Part shown: piece after piece, positions 51,736 to 61,063 of the stretch
How positions within the stretch are numbered: the stretch's first letter is position 1
Layout: each line of letters starts with the position of its first letter
Source of the DNA: Pseudomonas putida
GTDB lineage: Bacteria > Pseudomonadota > Gammaproteobacteria > Pseudomonadales > Pseudomonadaceae
Assembly (NCBI RefSeq): GCF_003228315.1
Contig: NZ_CP029693.1
Location: forward strand, 4,825,501-4,889,500
Length of the DNA: 64,000 nt
Reading direction: 5' to 3'
Made by a program: the position numbers and the translations under genes
Notes under the pieces: generated by a model
The model's input: only the letters and a program-made list of their open reading frames with translations
Told to the model about the DNA's origin: nothing
The model's database searches: none

Positions 51736-53082
51736 TCAGTGCACGCCCGTGAACCAGCCGTCATTGCGCCGCAGGCGCCAGGCGATGAGGCCCAGGGTCA
51801 GGCTGCGCAGCACCATGAACAGCAAAAAGGTTATCCACAGGCCATGGTTGCCAAAACCTTGCAGCACCCAGCCGAACGGCACCAGCATTGCCACCGTGAG
51901 CAGCATGCCGTTGCGCATTTCCCGGGCGCGAGTGGCGCCAATGAACAGCCCGTCCAGCAGGTAGCTCCAGACTGCGATCAGCGGCAGCGCGGCAAGATAG
52001 GGCAGGTAGATGAACGCGGTATCGCGCACGCTGGCAATGTCGGTCTGCATCTCGATGAACAGGTGCCCGGCCAGCAGGAAAAACACGGCAAATCCCAGGC
52101 TCGCCAGTAACGACCAACCGCAGGCCACTACCAGCGAGCGGCGCAGGGCATCGCGGTCGCGAGCGCCGATGGCATGCCCGCACAGGGCTTCCACGGCGTG
52201 GGCCAGGCCATCGAGGGCATGGGCGGTCAGCAGCAGGCCATTGAGCAGCAGGGCGTTGGCGGCGACGGTGGCATCACCCAGTCGCGCACCCTGCACGGTG
52301 ATCAGAAAAAACACCGATTGCAGCGCCAGGCTGCGCAGGAAAATATCGCGGTTGACCGCCAGCAACGGTCGCCAGCTTTGCCACAGCCGCAACGCCGCCC
52401 AAGCGATATGGCCCGGGTAAGCTTGCAAGGCCTGGCGCGTCATCAGCAGGCCGATCAGCGCGCCGGTCCACTCGGCAATCACCGAAGCCCGGGCCGCACC
52501 CACCACCCCCCATTCCAGACCGAGGACAAACCACAGGTTCAGCGCGATGTTGACCAGGTTGGTCGTCAGCAGAATCACCAGCGGCGCGCGGGCGTTTTGC
52601 GTACCGAGGAACCAGCCCACCAGCGCATAACTGGCCAGCGCCGCCGGCAGGCCGAACAGCCGCGTATGGAAGAACTCGCGCGTCATCTGGTCCAGTTCCG
52701 CCGAAGGCTGCATGAAGTGCAGCGCCACCCCGCTCAACGGCACGCCCAGCGCACCCAGGACAATCGCCAGCCCCACGGCCAGCAACAGCCCCTGCAACAA
52801 AATCTGCCGCAACGCCGCGCCGTCCCCGCGCCCGGCAGCCTGGGCGGCAAAACCGGTGGTGCCCATGCGCAGAAAACCCACCGCCCAGGCCAGAAAGGTA
52901 TAGAGACTGGCCCCGACCGCGACGGCACCGAGTTGATGGGCATGGGGCAAATGACCGATGACAGTGCTGTCGACCAGCGCCACCAGCGGCACGGAAATAT
53001 TGGAAAGAATCATCGGCGCCGCCAGCGCCCAGACCCGACGATGGGTAGGACGGTCGCGCCAGTCGGCAATCAGGTTGGACAT
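51736..53082 (-). CDS. MATE family efflux transporter
   Basis: An inner-membrane exporter of the multidrug and toxin extrusion family (DinF subfamily), 448 residues with twelve predicted membrane segments in two related halves; the first begins RRVWALAAPMILSNISVPLVALVDSTVIGHL, shown by parts WALAAPMILSNISVPLV and DSTVIGHL. Probable cation-coupled drug or metabolite export; substrates unknown. I chose the ATG at 53082 with GGAG upstream. It converges on the DUF4123 gene. Confidence 0.92.
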   Translation of the reverse strand: MSNLIADWRDRPTHRRVWALAAPMILSNISVPLVALVDSTVIGHLPHAHQLGAVAVGASLYTFLAWAVGFLRMGTTGFAAQAAGRGDGAALRQILLQGLLLAVGLAIVLGALGVPLSGVALHFMQPSAELDQMTREFFHTRLFGLPAALASYALVGWFLGTQNARAPLVILLTTNLVNIALNLWFVLGLEWGVVGAARASVIAEWTGALIGLLMTRQALQAYPGHIAWAALRLWQSWRPLLAVNRDIFLRSLALQSVFFLITVQGARLGDATVAANALLLNGLLLTAHALDGLAHAVEALCGHAIGARDRDALRRSLVVACGWSLLASLGFAVFFLLAGHLFIEMQTDIASVRDTAFIYLPYLAALPLIAVWSYLLDGLFIGATRAREMRNGMLLTVAMLVPFGWVLQGFGNHGLWITFLLFMVLRSLTLGLIAWRLRRNDGWFTGVH

Positions 53083-53143
53083 GCGGGCTCCTTGAGGAGC
53101 GGGCATTGTAGCTGCGAACTCAAGCTACAAAACAATGAGATCA

Positions 53144-53235
53144 CTGTAGGAGCGAGCCTGCTCGCGATAGCGGTATGTCAGCCAATAGCGATGATGGATG
53201 TGATGCCGCCATCGCGAGCAGGCTCGCTCCTACAG
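53144..53235. repeat. REP doublet upstream of the MATE gene
   Basis: Two inward-facing REP units of the GAGCGAGCCTGCTCGCGAT class, lying between the MATE start and the end of the small membrane protein gene. Confidence 0.9.
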
Positions 53236-53248
53236 GGGATTTGTGGCG

Positions 53249-53542
53249 CTAGTGCATGATCCAGCTCAGCAGCCACAACCCCAACATCAACCAGATCAGC
53301 CCCATGATGATCGACGCATTCATGAACGCGCGGATGGCTGACCAGAGCAGCACCAGGCCGAGGATCAGCACGGCGATGCTGATGATCGAGGTGTCCATGC
53401 CCAGCGCCCGGGACAGGCCGTCGACAAAGTTGCTGCTGGCACGGCTGACCATCTGGAACAGGCCGCTGAGGGCGTCAACGATGAAGCGGATGACGGTGCC
53501 GAGCGCCTGGCCGAGCCATTCGAAAAAACCTTCTACCTGCAT
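53249..53542 (-). CDS. Small membrane protein of unknown function
   Basis: A 97-residue protein. I chose the ATG at 53542 (MQVEGFFEWLGQALGTVIRF), with AGGA upstream. After an amphipathic N-terminal part (about 1-45) there are two hydrophobic segments at about 50-70 (IISIAVLILGLVLLWSAIRA) and 76-95 (IIMGLIWLMLGLWLLSWIMH). It stands alone, bordered by REP doublets on both sides. I do not recognise the family. Confidence 0.75.
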   Translation of the reverse strand: MQVEGFFEWLGQALGTVIRFIVDALSGLFQMVSRASSNFVDGLSRALGMDTSIISIAVLILGLVLLWSAIRAFMNASIIMGLIWLMLGLWLLSWIMH

Positions 53543-53625
53543 GGAATGAGTGTCCTGATGAATTCGAGTGTTGGGCCATTGAGCACGGTGGTGAGACCCC
53601 CACAAGCATAGAAGGTTGCGCAGAA

Positions 53626-53717
53626 CCTGTAGGAGCGGGCCTGCTCGCGATAGCGGTGGGTCAGGAGAATACAGGTTGCCTGTTACTCACCCATCGCGAG
53701 CAGGCTCGCTCCCACAA
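53626..53717. repeat. REP doublet upstream of the small membrane protein gene
   Basis: Two inward-facing REP units; the left unit has GAGCGGGCCTGCTCGCGAT (one base changed), the right unit is of the normal class. Confidence 0.88.
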
Positions 53718-53811
53718 AAGCACCCACAAAAAAACAACGCCAGCCGTTCAATCTTTGTCACTTGCCATCCCCCGCCATCCCCCCGAAGCTATACGCCTTC
53801 AGGAGAGCCCG

Positions 53812-54114
53812 ATGAACCTTGTTGAACTGACCGAACGCCTGCACGCCATCCGTGACCGCAATGACTGGCGGCAATTTCACAGCCCGAAAAACCTGGCCAT
53901 GGCCGCCAGTGTCGAAATGGCCGAGCTGGTGGAGATTTTCCAGTGGCTGACCGAAGACCAGTCCAAACAGTTGCCTGCCGAGAAGCTCGCCCATGCCGGG
54001 CAGGAGATCGGCGATATCGTGCTCTATCTATTGCTGCTGTGCAGTGAGTTGGGCCTGGACATGAATGAAGTGGTACGCAGCAAGCTGGCCGACAGCGAAC
54101 GGAGGTTCAGCTGA
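53812..54114 (+). CDS. MazG-like nucleotide pyrophosphohydrolase
   Basis: A 100-residue all-helical NTP pyrophosphatase-like protein, which would remove abnormal nucleoside triphosphates. The metal-binding acidic residues are visible in VEMAELVEIFQW and in EIGDIVLYLLLL. The ATG at 53812 has AGGAGA upstream. The stop TGA shares its last base with the ATG of cmoM, so the two are coupled. Confidence 0.9.
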   Translation: MNLVELTERLHAIRDRNDWRQFHSPKNLAMAASVEMAELVEIFQWLTEDQSKQLPAEKLAHAGQEIGDIVLYLLLLCSELGLDMNEVVRSKLADSERRFS

Positions 54115-54863
54115 TGAGCGACCGTCATTTCGATCAACTGGCGACGCGTTTCGCGGAAAAAATCTACGGCGGCGCCAAAGGCGCGATTCGACTGGCCGTG
54201 CTGCAGGCCGACCTCGCCGAAGCCCTGCCGGATCGCCCGCTGCGGGTGCTGGATATTGGCGCGGGTCTTGGCCATATGTCGTTGTGGCTGGCCGAGCGTG
54301 GGCATCAGGTGACACTGGCCGAGCCGGCCGAACCGATGCTCGAAGGCGCCCGCCAGCGCTTCGCCGAAGCCGGGCAAACCGCAACTTTCATCCAGGCACC
54401 CTGGCAGGCGCTGCTCGGCCAGCTCAACGAACCTTACGATCTGGTGCTGTGCCACGCCGTGCTGGAATGGCTGGCCGAACCCCACGCGATCCTGCCGGTG
54501 TTGCATCAACTGACCAAGCCCGGTGGCTGGTTATCGCTGGCGTTCTACAACCGCGATGCGCTGGTGTATCGCAACTTGCTCAAGGGCCACTTCCGCAAGC
54601 TGCGCAAGAACGACATGGCGGGTGAAAAACAGAGCCTGACCCCGCAGCAGCCACTTGATCCACGGGAGCTGGCGGCGCAACTTGAAGGTCTGTGGCAGGT
54701 CGAAATACAGAGCGGGGTGCGGGTTTTTCACGATTACATGCCCGTGGAATTCCAGGCGCGCGCCGAGTTGCTGGACTTGCTCGAAATGGAGCTGGCGCAC
54801 CGCCGCCACCCAAGCTTTGCCGGGCTTGGGCGTTACTTGCACTGGATCTGTCGGCCGGTCTGA
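54114..54863 (+). CDS. cmoM: tRNA 5-carboxymethoxyuridine methyltransferase
   Basis: SAM-dependent enzyme that methylates 5-carboxymethoxyuridine to its methyl ester in the wobble position of certain tRNAs. The 249-residue protein begins MSDRHFDQLATRFAEKIYGG, close to what I know of E. coli CmoM/SmtA, with the SAM motif LDIGAGLGHMSLWLAERG near residue 44 and LVLCHAVLEWLAEP. It is coupled to the upstream pyrophosphohydrolase gene. Confidence 0.88.
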   Translation: MSDRHFDQLATRFAEKIYGGAKGAIRLAVLQADLAEALPDRPLRVLDIGAGLGHMSLWLAERGHQVTLAEPAEPMLEGARQRFAEAGQTATFIQAPWQALLGQLNEPYDLVLCHAVLEWLAEPHAILPVLHQLTKPGGWLSLAFYNRDALVYRNLLKGHFRKLRKNDMAGEKQSLTPQQPLDPRELAAQLEGLWQVEIQSGVRVFHDYMPVEFQARAELLDLLEMELAHRRHPSFAGLGRYLHWICRPV

Positions 54864-54875
54864 TCGGAGTTTGAA

Positions 54876-55484
54876 ATGAAGAGTCGTTCAGGGTTGCTGC
54901 TGATCTGCCTGGGACTGGCTGCCTGCGAGGGCACCAACCCGTACGTGGCGTCCTCCAACCCGATTCCCCCGGCGCCGCCGCAGGCCGCCACCACCTTCGA
55001 CCGCAGCGCTTATCCGGCTGCGCCGCGAGATTACGGGCGCTATCGCAGCTGGGCGTGGCTCGATGGTCACCTGCCGCCGGGCACCAGTTGGGCGGACTCG
55101 GAGCAGGTTGCCGAAGCCGTCAGCAATGCCCTCGATCAACGGGGGTTGCGCCCACTGCATGACAATCACCCGGCCGATCTGTTTGTCAGCGCCGACCTGC
55201 GCCTGGAAACCCGCCTGCGTCAGGTTCAGGACGACTATGGCGCTTATGGCTATAGCGGTTACAACGGCTATGGTCCCGGCTACGGCATGTACGGCTCGGT
55301 GCCGGTCGTGCGCACCTATTCGGAGCAGGTTGTGGTGGTGCACGTGAACTTGTTCGACGCAAAAAGCGGTCAGCCGGTGTGGAGTGCCAGCGCCGAAACC
55401 GGTCATCGCGGTACCCAGAGTCAGCAAGTGGACGCCATTCGGGAGGCTGTGGAAAAGGCAATGTCGGCGTATCCTCCCAGTTAG
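54876..55484 (+). CDS. DUF4136 lipoprotein (first copy)
   Basis: A 202-residue predicted lipoprotein; the lipobox LAAC gives a modified cysteine near residue 18. Glycine/tyrosine-rich stretch at about 120-145 (GYSGYNGYGPGYGMYGS). Shared with the next gene: YRSWAW near the N-terminus, LDQRGLRP, and the end stretch with LFDAKSGQPVWSASAE. The family is of unknown function, probably outer-membrane associated. Confidence 0.88.
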   Translation: MKSRSGLLLICLGLAACEGTNPYVASSNPIPPAPPQAATTFDRSAYPAAPRDYGRYRSWAWLDGHLPPGTSWADSEQVAEAVSNALDQRGLRPLHDNHPADLFVSADLRLETRLRQVQDDYGAYGYSGYNGYGPGYGMYGSVPVVRTYSEQVVVVHVNLFDAKSGQPVWSASAETGHRGTQSQQVDAIREAVEKAMSAYPPS

Positions 55485-55539
55485 CTTCTTGTAGATAAGA
55501 AGCATTTCGCTGGTTCATGTCTTCATCCGGAGAATCATC

Positions 55540-56100
55540 ATGTTCCGCCGTTTCGCTTTACTGGTCGTGGCAGCGCTGCTCAGTGCCTGCGCCGCCAACC
55601 AGGTCAATCACGACTACGATGCCAGCCGCGACTTCGCCGCCTATCGTAGCTGGAGCTGGAAAGAACCCGCCCTGCAATACCGCCCCGACGACCCCCGGAT
55701 CAAGAGCGACCTGACCGAGCAGCGCGTGCGCCAGGCGGTGACCGAACAATTGGACCAGCGTGGACTGCGTCCAGCCGCTGCGGGCGCCAAGGGCGACCTG
55801 AATGTGCAGACGTATCTGATTGTCGAGGATCGCCAGCAGCAGGTGACGACCAACTACGGCGGCGGTTGGGGCAATCCCTGGAATGGCTACTGGGGCGCGC
55901 CGATGTACAACGAAACCCGCAACATCACTTATAAAGTGGCGACCATCCAGATCGATCTGCTCGATGCCAGGGATGGGAAACTGGTGTGGCGTGGCAGTGA
56001 CGAGCAGATCATGAGCCGCACACCAAATCCTTCGGATCGCAGCACGGCGATACACGATACGGTGGCCCGCATCCTGGCCAACTATCCACCTCACGGATAG
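55540..56100 (+). CDS. DUF4136 lipoprotein (second copy)
   Basis: A 186-residue predicted lipoprotein (lipobox LLSAC, cysteine near residue 17). It is paralogous to the gene just upstream, sharing YRSWSW, LDQRGLRP, a G/Y/W/N-rich middle (GGGWGNPWNGYWGAP) and LLDARDGKLVWRGS. The 55-bp gap suggests co-transcription. Confidence 0.88.
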   Translation: MFRRFALLVVAALLSACAANQVNHDYDASRDFAAYRSWSWKEPALQYRPDDPRIKSDLTEQRVRQAVTEQLDQRGLRPAAAGAKGDLNVQTYLIVEDRQQQVTTNYGGGWGNPWNGYWGAPMYNETRNITYKVATIQIDLLDARDGKLVWRGSDEQIMSRTPNPSDRSTAIHDTVARILANYPPHG

Positions 56101-56113
56101 CCACCACCTCCCC

Positions 56114-56216
56114 CTGTAGGAGCGAGCCTGCTCGCGATGGACGTCAACGATAACGCGCCCTGTCTGAATGAACGCGTTGTCCATGCGACCATCGCGAGCA
56201 GGCTCGCTGCTACAGG
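56114..56216. repeat. REP doublet with long spacer (copy 3 of 3)
   Basis: Inward-facing REP units of the GAGCGAGCCTGCTCGCGATGG class, whose spacer contains CGTCAACGATAACGCGCCCT and GTCTGAATG, related to the doublets at 44651 and 46636. It lies between the DUF4136 genes and tadG. Confidence 0.9.
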
Positions 56217-56333
56217 GGGAGATTTTTTTGCTGGCTGAAATGGCAAGTTGCCAGCAACCCCTCCCACCCTTGACTACACTGCATCACACCCATGGAGGCA
56301 GTGCTCGGCAGTGAGCCGGACAAGGAGTGCACG

Positions 56334-58325
56334 ATGTCGCCCCGCACGCAGTTTCGCGGCCCGACCCGGCAACGAGGGGCGATCGGCCTGATGGCAGCCG
56401 GGACCCTGGTGCTGGCGTTAGGGTTCACCCTGCTGGCGGTCGACTCCGGCAGGCTGTACATGGAAAAACGCAGCTTGCAGCGCATCGCCGATGTGGCCGC
56501 GCTGGAGGCCGTCAGCCGCAATGGAGACTGCCAGTCCCCAAACTTCAGCGCTGCCGGCTATGCCCTGGAAAGCGCCACCCGCAACGGCTACAAGGCCGCC
56601 GATGGCATGACCCTGAACACGGCCTGCGGTTCGTTGCAGACCGGGGCTAACAACCTGCGGGCCTTTGTGGTCGACGCCAGCAAAACCGAAGCGATTCGCG
56701 TGGTCGTGACCCATACCGTCGCCACCAGCATTGCCGCGGGCATCCAGGCGCTCTTGAGCCCGGGCCCGGCCAGCCTGACCACGCAACTGTCAGCCACGGC
56801 TGTCAGCGCGCCGGCCATCCTGCCGCCACTGGCCAGTCTGACCATCGGCAGCACGGCGCTGGTGGTCGACGCCAGCAAATCCGCCACCCTCAATTTGCTG
56901 CTGGGGCAGATGCTCGGCGGCAGCCTCAACTTGAGCATCGCTGGCTGGCAAGGGCTGGTGGATACGCAGATCAACCTCCTGGGCTACCTCAACCAACTGG
57001 CCCTGGACGTGCACGTCACCGCCGGCGACTACAACCAATTGCTGAGCAAGAACATCGCCCTGAGCCAACTGCTGGATACGGCGATCACCGTGCTGCAGGC
57101 CGGCGGCCCGACCGCCAGCGTCGCGGTCAGCGGCCTGACCGGTCTCAAGGCAGCGGCAGGCAGCACCTCGATTGTCCTGGGCCAGTTGCTGCAATTGCAG
57201 ACCGGCACGGCGTCATCGGGGCTCAATACCAATCTGCAGGTGTTCCAGTTGGTCGAAGCCTTCGTGCAGTTGGCCAATACCAAGAACGCGGCCATCGCCA
57301 ACATCCCCCTGAACATCCCGGGCCTGGCCAATGGCGTGGTCAAAGTCAAAGTCATCGAGCCGCCGCAGTTGTCGGCCATCGGCAACCCGGCCCTGATCAA
57401 CGGCCAGCTCAATGACCCTAACCGGATCTTCGTGCGCACCGCTCAAGTGCGTACGGTGCTGTCGCTCAACCTGCCGCCGCTGGCCACGATCAGTGGTCTG
57501 CTCAACGCCCTGACCAGCAACACGCTGGTGGGCGGCCTTACCGATACCTTGAACAATGTGCTGCACCTGAACATCGCCGGTGCCTTGAACTCGGTTTTCT
57601 GCACCATAGGCGGAACCTGCCAGCGCACCGACCTGAAAATCCTTCCCACGTCTTCCATCGATGTGGTGCTGGAAGTGGCCAGCGCCGACAGCCATGTCAC
57701 GGCCTACAGCTGCGCCAGCGACGCCACCAAGACCCTGACCACCCAGACCAACACCTCTCTGGTCAAACTCAAGGTCGGCAAGATCGATACCGCGAACGCG
57801 TTTTCCTCGTCGGCCGACGTCACCGTGCAGCCGCTGGCGCTGATCGATGTCGGTGTGATCACCTGCACCATTCCGTTTCTGGGACTCGGCTCACCCACCT
57901 GCGATCCCGCGACCCGCAAACCGTTCTACGGCGGAGGGCTGGGGGTGAAGATCGACACCTCGATCGCCAGCACGCAAAGCTCCCACGTCTACAACCAGCC
58001 ACCGGAAATCAAGAAGCCGCCGTTGTACTACAGCCTCGGCACGCAGGGTATCGTCAACAGCCTGAAAACGACCTTGAGTGGCGTTCAAGTGCAAGCCTAC
58101 AAGCCCACCGGCTCAAGCTTGCTGGGGGATTTGCTGGTCGTCACCGGGGGCACTCTCAATGAAGTCAACAGCACATTGGGCAACACGCTCCAGTTGCTGG
58201 TCAGCCCGCTGGTCGACCCCATTCTCGACGGGCTACTCGCCAACCTCGGCATCACCCTGAACAAAGTCGATGTCGGCGCCAACCTGAGCTGCAAGCCGCC
58301 GGGCCGGCCAACGCTGGCGATCTAA
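56334..58325 (+). CDS. tadG: TadG-like Flp pilus assembly protein
   Basis: A 663-residue protein associated with assembly of Flp/Tad pili. The N-terminal TadE/TadG-type segment RQRGAIGLMAAGTLVLALGF TLLAVDSGRLYMEK has one membrane helix (about residues 19-38); RSLQRIADVAALEAVSRNG follows. The rest is a long extracytoplasmic part. I chose the ATG at 56334 with AAGGAG upstream. The end overlaps the pprA stop from the other strand by four bases (CTAA). Confidence 0.85.
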   Translation: MSPRTQFRGPTRQRGAIGLMAAGTLVLALGFTLLAVDSGRLYMEKRSLQRIADVAALEAVSRNGDCQSPNFSAAGYALESATRNGYKAADGMTLNTACGSLQTGANNLRAFVVDASKTEAIRVVVTHTVATSIAAGIQALLSPGPASLTTQLSATAVSAPAILPPLASLTIGSTALVVDASKSATLNLLLGQMLGGSLNLSIAGWQGLVDTQINLLGYLNQLALDVHVTAGDYNQLLSKNIALSQLLDTAITVLQAGGPTASVAVSGLTGLKAAAGSTSIVLGQLLQLQTGTASSGLNTNLQVFQLVEAFVQLANTKNAAIANIPLNIPGLANGVVKVKVIEPPQLSAIGNPALINGQLNDPNRIFVRTAQVRTVLSLNLPPLATISGLLNALTSNTLVGGLTDTLNNVLHLNIAGALNSVFCTIGGTCQRTDLKILPTSSIDVVLEVASADSHVTAYSCASDATKTLTTQTNTSLVKLKVGKIDTANAFSSSADVTVQPLALIDVGVITCTIPFLGLGSPTCDPATRKPFYGGGLGVKIDTSIASTQSSHVYNQPPEIKKPPLYYSLGTQGIVNSLKTTLSGVQVQAYKPTGSSLLGDLLVVTGGTLNEVNSTLGNTLQLLVSPLVDPILDGLLANLGITLNKVDVGANLSCKPPGRPTLAI

Positions 58326-61063
58326 TCGGTCGGCACAATCGGCAGTTCAATGCAGAACTGCGCGCCGTCGGTGGAGTTGCGCACGCTGAGTTTGCCGCCC
58401 ATGTTCTCGACGATGCCGTAACTCACCGACAGCCCCAACCCGGTGCCGACCCCCACCGGTTTGGTGGTGAAAAACGGCTCGAAAATCCGCTCCAGCAAAC
58501 GCGGGTCGATGCCGCCGCCGTTGTCCTCGACCCACAGCCGCACCGACTGCTGGTCCCGTTCGGCATGCACTGAAATCCACGGCTCGAACGCCGAGTCTTT
58601 CTGGCACTTGCCCAGCAGCGCATCCCGGGCGTTGACCATCAGGTTGATCAGCACCTGCTCCAGCTGATCGACGTACCCCAGCACTTGCACCTCGAATCCG
58701 GGCTCGCTGACCCGCAGCTCAACGCCCTTGCCACGCATGCCGTCGGCCAGCAGCGACAAGGTGCCTTCGATGGCCTGGGCGGGGTTGAACGGATGCTGCT
58801 CGATTTCCGAGCGCCGGCCGAAGACCCGCATGTGATCCACCACCCGCGCCGCGCGCTGCACCTGGGCGTCGATGCGCTTGAGCTTGTCGGTCAGGTAGTC
58901 GATTTGCGCCTCACCTTTTTCCAGGCGCTTGAGCACATTGACGATGGCCATGCGCATCACGTTCAGCGGCTGGTTGATTTCGTGGGCCAGGCCGGTGGCC
59001 ATCTCGCCGAGGGTGGCCATTTTCGCGCTTTGGGTGAGCTGCATCTGCGAGCGCCGCACTTCGGTGTTGTCGCGGCCCACGGCCTGAATCTCCAGTAAAC
59101 GGCCTTGCGGGTCGAACACCCCGCGATCCGACCAGACCCACCAGGCATGTTCGCGGCCGGGCAATTGCAAGTTGATCTCGGCGGTGCTGACCGGGGCCTG
59201 CGGGCTCAACTGGCCCACGCGGCGGATGAACTCCTCGCGCTGCTCCGCGGACATCCAGCTGCCCAGGTTGATTCCCGGCAGTTGCTCCGGCGAGCACTCC
59301 AGATAAGTCGCCAGCGGCTGGTTGCCGAACGTCAGCGTCAGGTCCGGGCGGTAGCGGCAGATCATCGCCGGCGAGTCTTCCACCAGAATCCTGTAACGCT
59401 CCTCGCTCTGTTTGACCCGCTCGGCAGCCAGGGTCGCCTCGGTGACATCCAGCCACAGCCCCACGGCCTCGACCGGTAGACCCAGGTCGTCACGCAGCAG
59501 CTTGGCTTCATCGAGCAGCCAGTGATCCTCGCCACGGCAGTCGCGCAGACGATAGCGGGCGCTCACCGAGCCCTCGCGCAGCAACTGGCGGGTGCGCTCG
59601 AAATAGCGGTCGCGGTCATCGGGATGCAGGCGTTCGATCAGCGCCGCGCCGCTGCAATCTTCGAGCGTCCAGCCGAGCAGCGGCGTCAGGCTGTCGCTGA
59701 AAAACGTCGGCTCCAGCGCACCTTCGACATAGCGCTGCACGTAAATCACGGCGGGGGAGCGGGCGATCAGATTGTCCAGTCGGGCATGGGCGGCGGCGGC
59801 CTGTTGTTCCTGATTCTTGATGTCGCTGATGTCGAGCATGAAACCGACCAGGCGGCGGTTTTTACCGATGCCCAGGGCCTGGCCCTGCAAGCGATACCAG
59901 TCCGGTGGCGCGCCGGTGTCGGGGTGATACAGGCGCACGCACAGCAGCAGCGGTGTGCCGTCGTCCTGCAGGGCTTGCAGGCGGCTGCGCAGTTCTTCGC
60001 GGTCGGCGGGGTGCACCTGTTCCAGCCAGTCGGTCAAGGGCAGGCGTGCGCTGCCAAGGTTCAGGGTCGTTGCCAGTGACGGCGCCAATTGCACCTGGGC
60101 ACTGTCGCTGAACACTTCCCACCAACCCGTGCCGAGCAGGGCTTGCAGCGATTCAAGGCGCTCCAGTTGCAGATGGTGCCGGTGTTCGCGCAAGCGCCCC
60201 AGCACGGGACCGGCCAGCGCGGCGGCAAATTGCAGCCAGTCGCGCTCGCTGACGTCCGGTGCCCGTTGTTGCACGCTGAAGCTCCCTAACAGCAACCACG
60301 CCGCCACGCCTTGGGCATCGTGGTATGGCACGACAAAACCCTCGGTATTGCCGAAGGTGTCTTGCAGGCGCGGGTGTTGCAGCAGGTTCGGCTGCTGGGG
60401 TGCCGAGCCGTTGAGACTGTCGAGGGCGGTGCCCAGACGCTGGCCGTTTTGCCACAGCTGGGGCGCATCAGGGCCGGTGTAGTGCTGGTGAATCTGCCAG
60501 GCCTGTTCCTCTTCATCGAGCAAGGCGAGGGCGATGCACGGGATGTGAAAGTGCTGGGCCAGGCATTGCAGTTGCTCGCCCAGCACCTCGGGCAAACGCG
60601 AAACGCTGCACAGGCGCAACTGCTCGCCGATTTGCAGCGCGAGCAGTTGGCATTGCTCGCGCTGGCGCGATTGCCGGCGTTCCTGCAACAGATCGCCGAT
60701 GTCCAGCAACTGCAGGAGCCAGGCATCGTTCAGGGGTTGCACCCAGCCCCGCAGATGCAGGGGTTGGCCAGCGAGGCTATAGAAATCCAGATCGAGCAGT
60801 TGCCCCTGCCAGTCCGCAGGTGATCCTTCCAGCGCAAGGCTGTTGTGGGGCAAGAGATAGTCGAGCAGGTGCGGCGCCTGGGCACCAGGTGTCAGTTGCG
60901 CCAACAGATGCCTTAGCGGGCCGGTCAGGTGCAGCACCCCACCTTGCGCGTCCAGATGCATCTGCAGGCCGACACTGCGTACGGCCGGTGGCTCCAGAGC
61001 GTGCGGCGGCGGTGGCGGATGGCGGTTGAGCAAACGCCCGAAGAGTTTGTCTCCGGCACTCAA
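58322..61063 (-). CDS. pprA: Two-component sensor histidine kinase PprA
   Basis: A 913-residue soluble-looking sensor kinase that probably phosphorylates PprB, the activator of Tad pilus and adhesin genes. A GAF-like region (about 150-290), three PAS regions (about 310-415, 425-540 and 548-665) and a kinase core with the H-box GLAHEINQPLNVMRM near 690, N-box NLMVNARDAL and G-box EDNGGGIDPRLLERIFEPFF are visible. The start is a TTG at 61063, in the overlap TTGA with the stop of the TadE-like gene, indicating coupled translation. No membrane segments are evident. Confidence 0.88.
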   Translation of the reverse strand: MSAGDKLFGRLLNRHPPPPPHALEPPAVRSVGLQMHLDAQGGVLHLTGPLRHLLAQLTPGAQAPHLLDYLLPHNSLALEGSPADWQGQLLDLDFYSLAGQPLHLRGWVQPLNDAWLLQLLDIGDLLQERRQSRQREQCQLLALQIGEQLRLCSVSRLPEVLGEQLQCLAQHFHIPCIALALLDEEEQAWQIHQHYTGPDAPQLWQNGQRLGTALDSLNGSAPQQPNLLQHPRLQDTFGNTEGFVVPYHDAQGVAAWLLLGSFSVQQRAPDVSERDWLQFAAALAGPVLGRLREHRHHLQLERLESLQALLGTGWWEVFSDSAQVQLAPSLATTLNLGSARLPLTDWLEQVHPADREELRSRLQALQDDGTPLLLCVRLYHPDTGAPPDWYRLQGQALGIGKNRRLVGFMLDISDIKNQEQQAAAAHARLDNLIARSPAVIYVQRYVEGALEPTFFSDSLTPLLGWTLEDCSGAALIERLHPDDRDRYFERTRQLLREGSVSARYRLRDCRGEDHWLLDEAKLLRDDLGLPVEAVGLWLDVTEATLAAERVKQSEERYRILVEDSPAMICRYRPDLTLTFGNQPLATYLECSPEQLPGINLGSWMSAEQREEFIRRVGQLSPQAPVSTAEINLQLPGREHAWWVWSDRGVFDPQGRLLEIQAVGRDNTEVRRSQMQLTQSAKMATLGEMATGLAHEINQPLNVMRMAIVNVLKRLEKGEAQIDYLTDKLKRIDAQVQRAARVVDHMRVFGRRSEIEQHPFNPAQAIEGTLSLLADGMRGKGVELRVSEPGFEVQVLGYVDQLEQVLINLMVNARDALLGKCQKDSAFEPWISVHAERDQQSVRLWVEDNGGGIDPRLLERIFEPFFTTKPVGVGTGLGLSVSYGIVENMGGKLSVRNSTDGAQFCIELPIVPTD

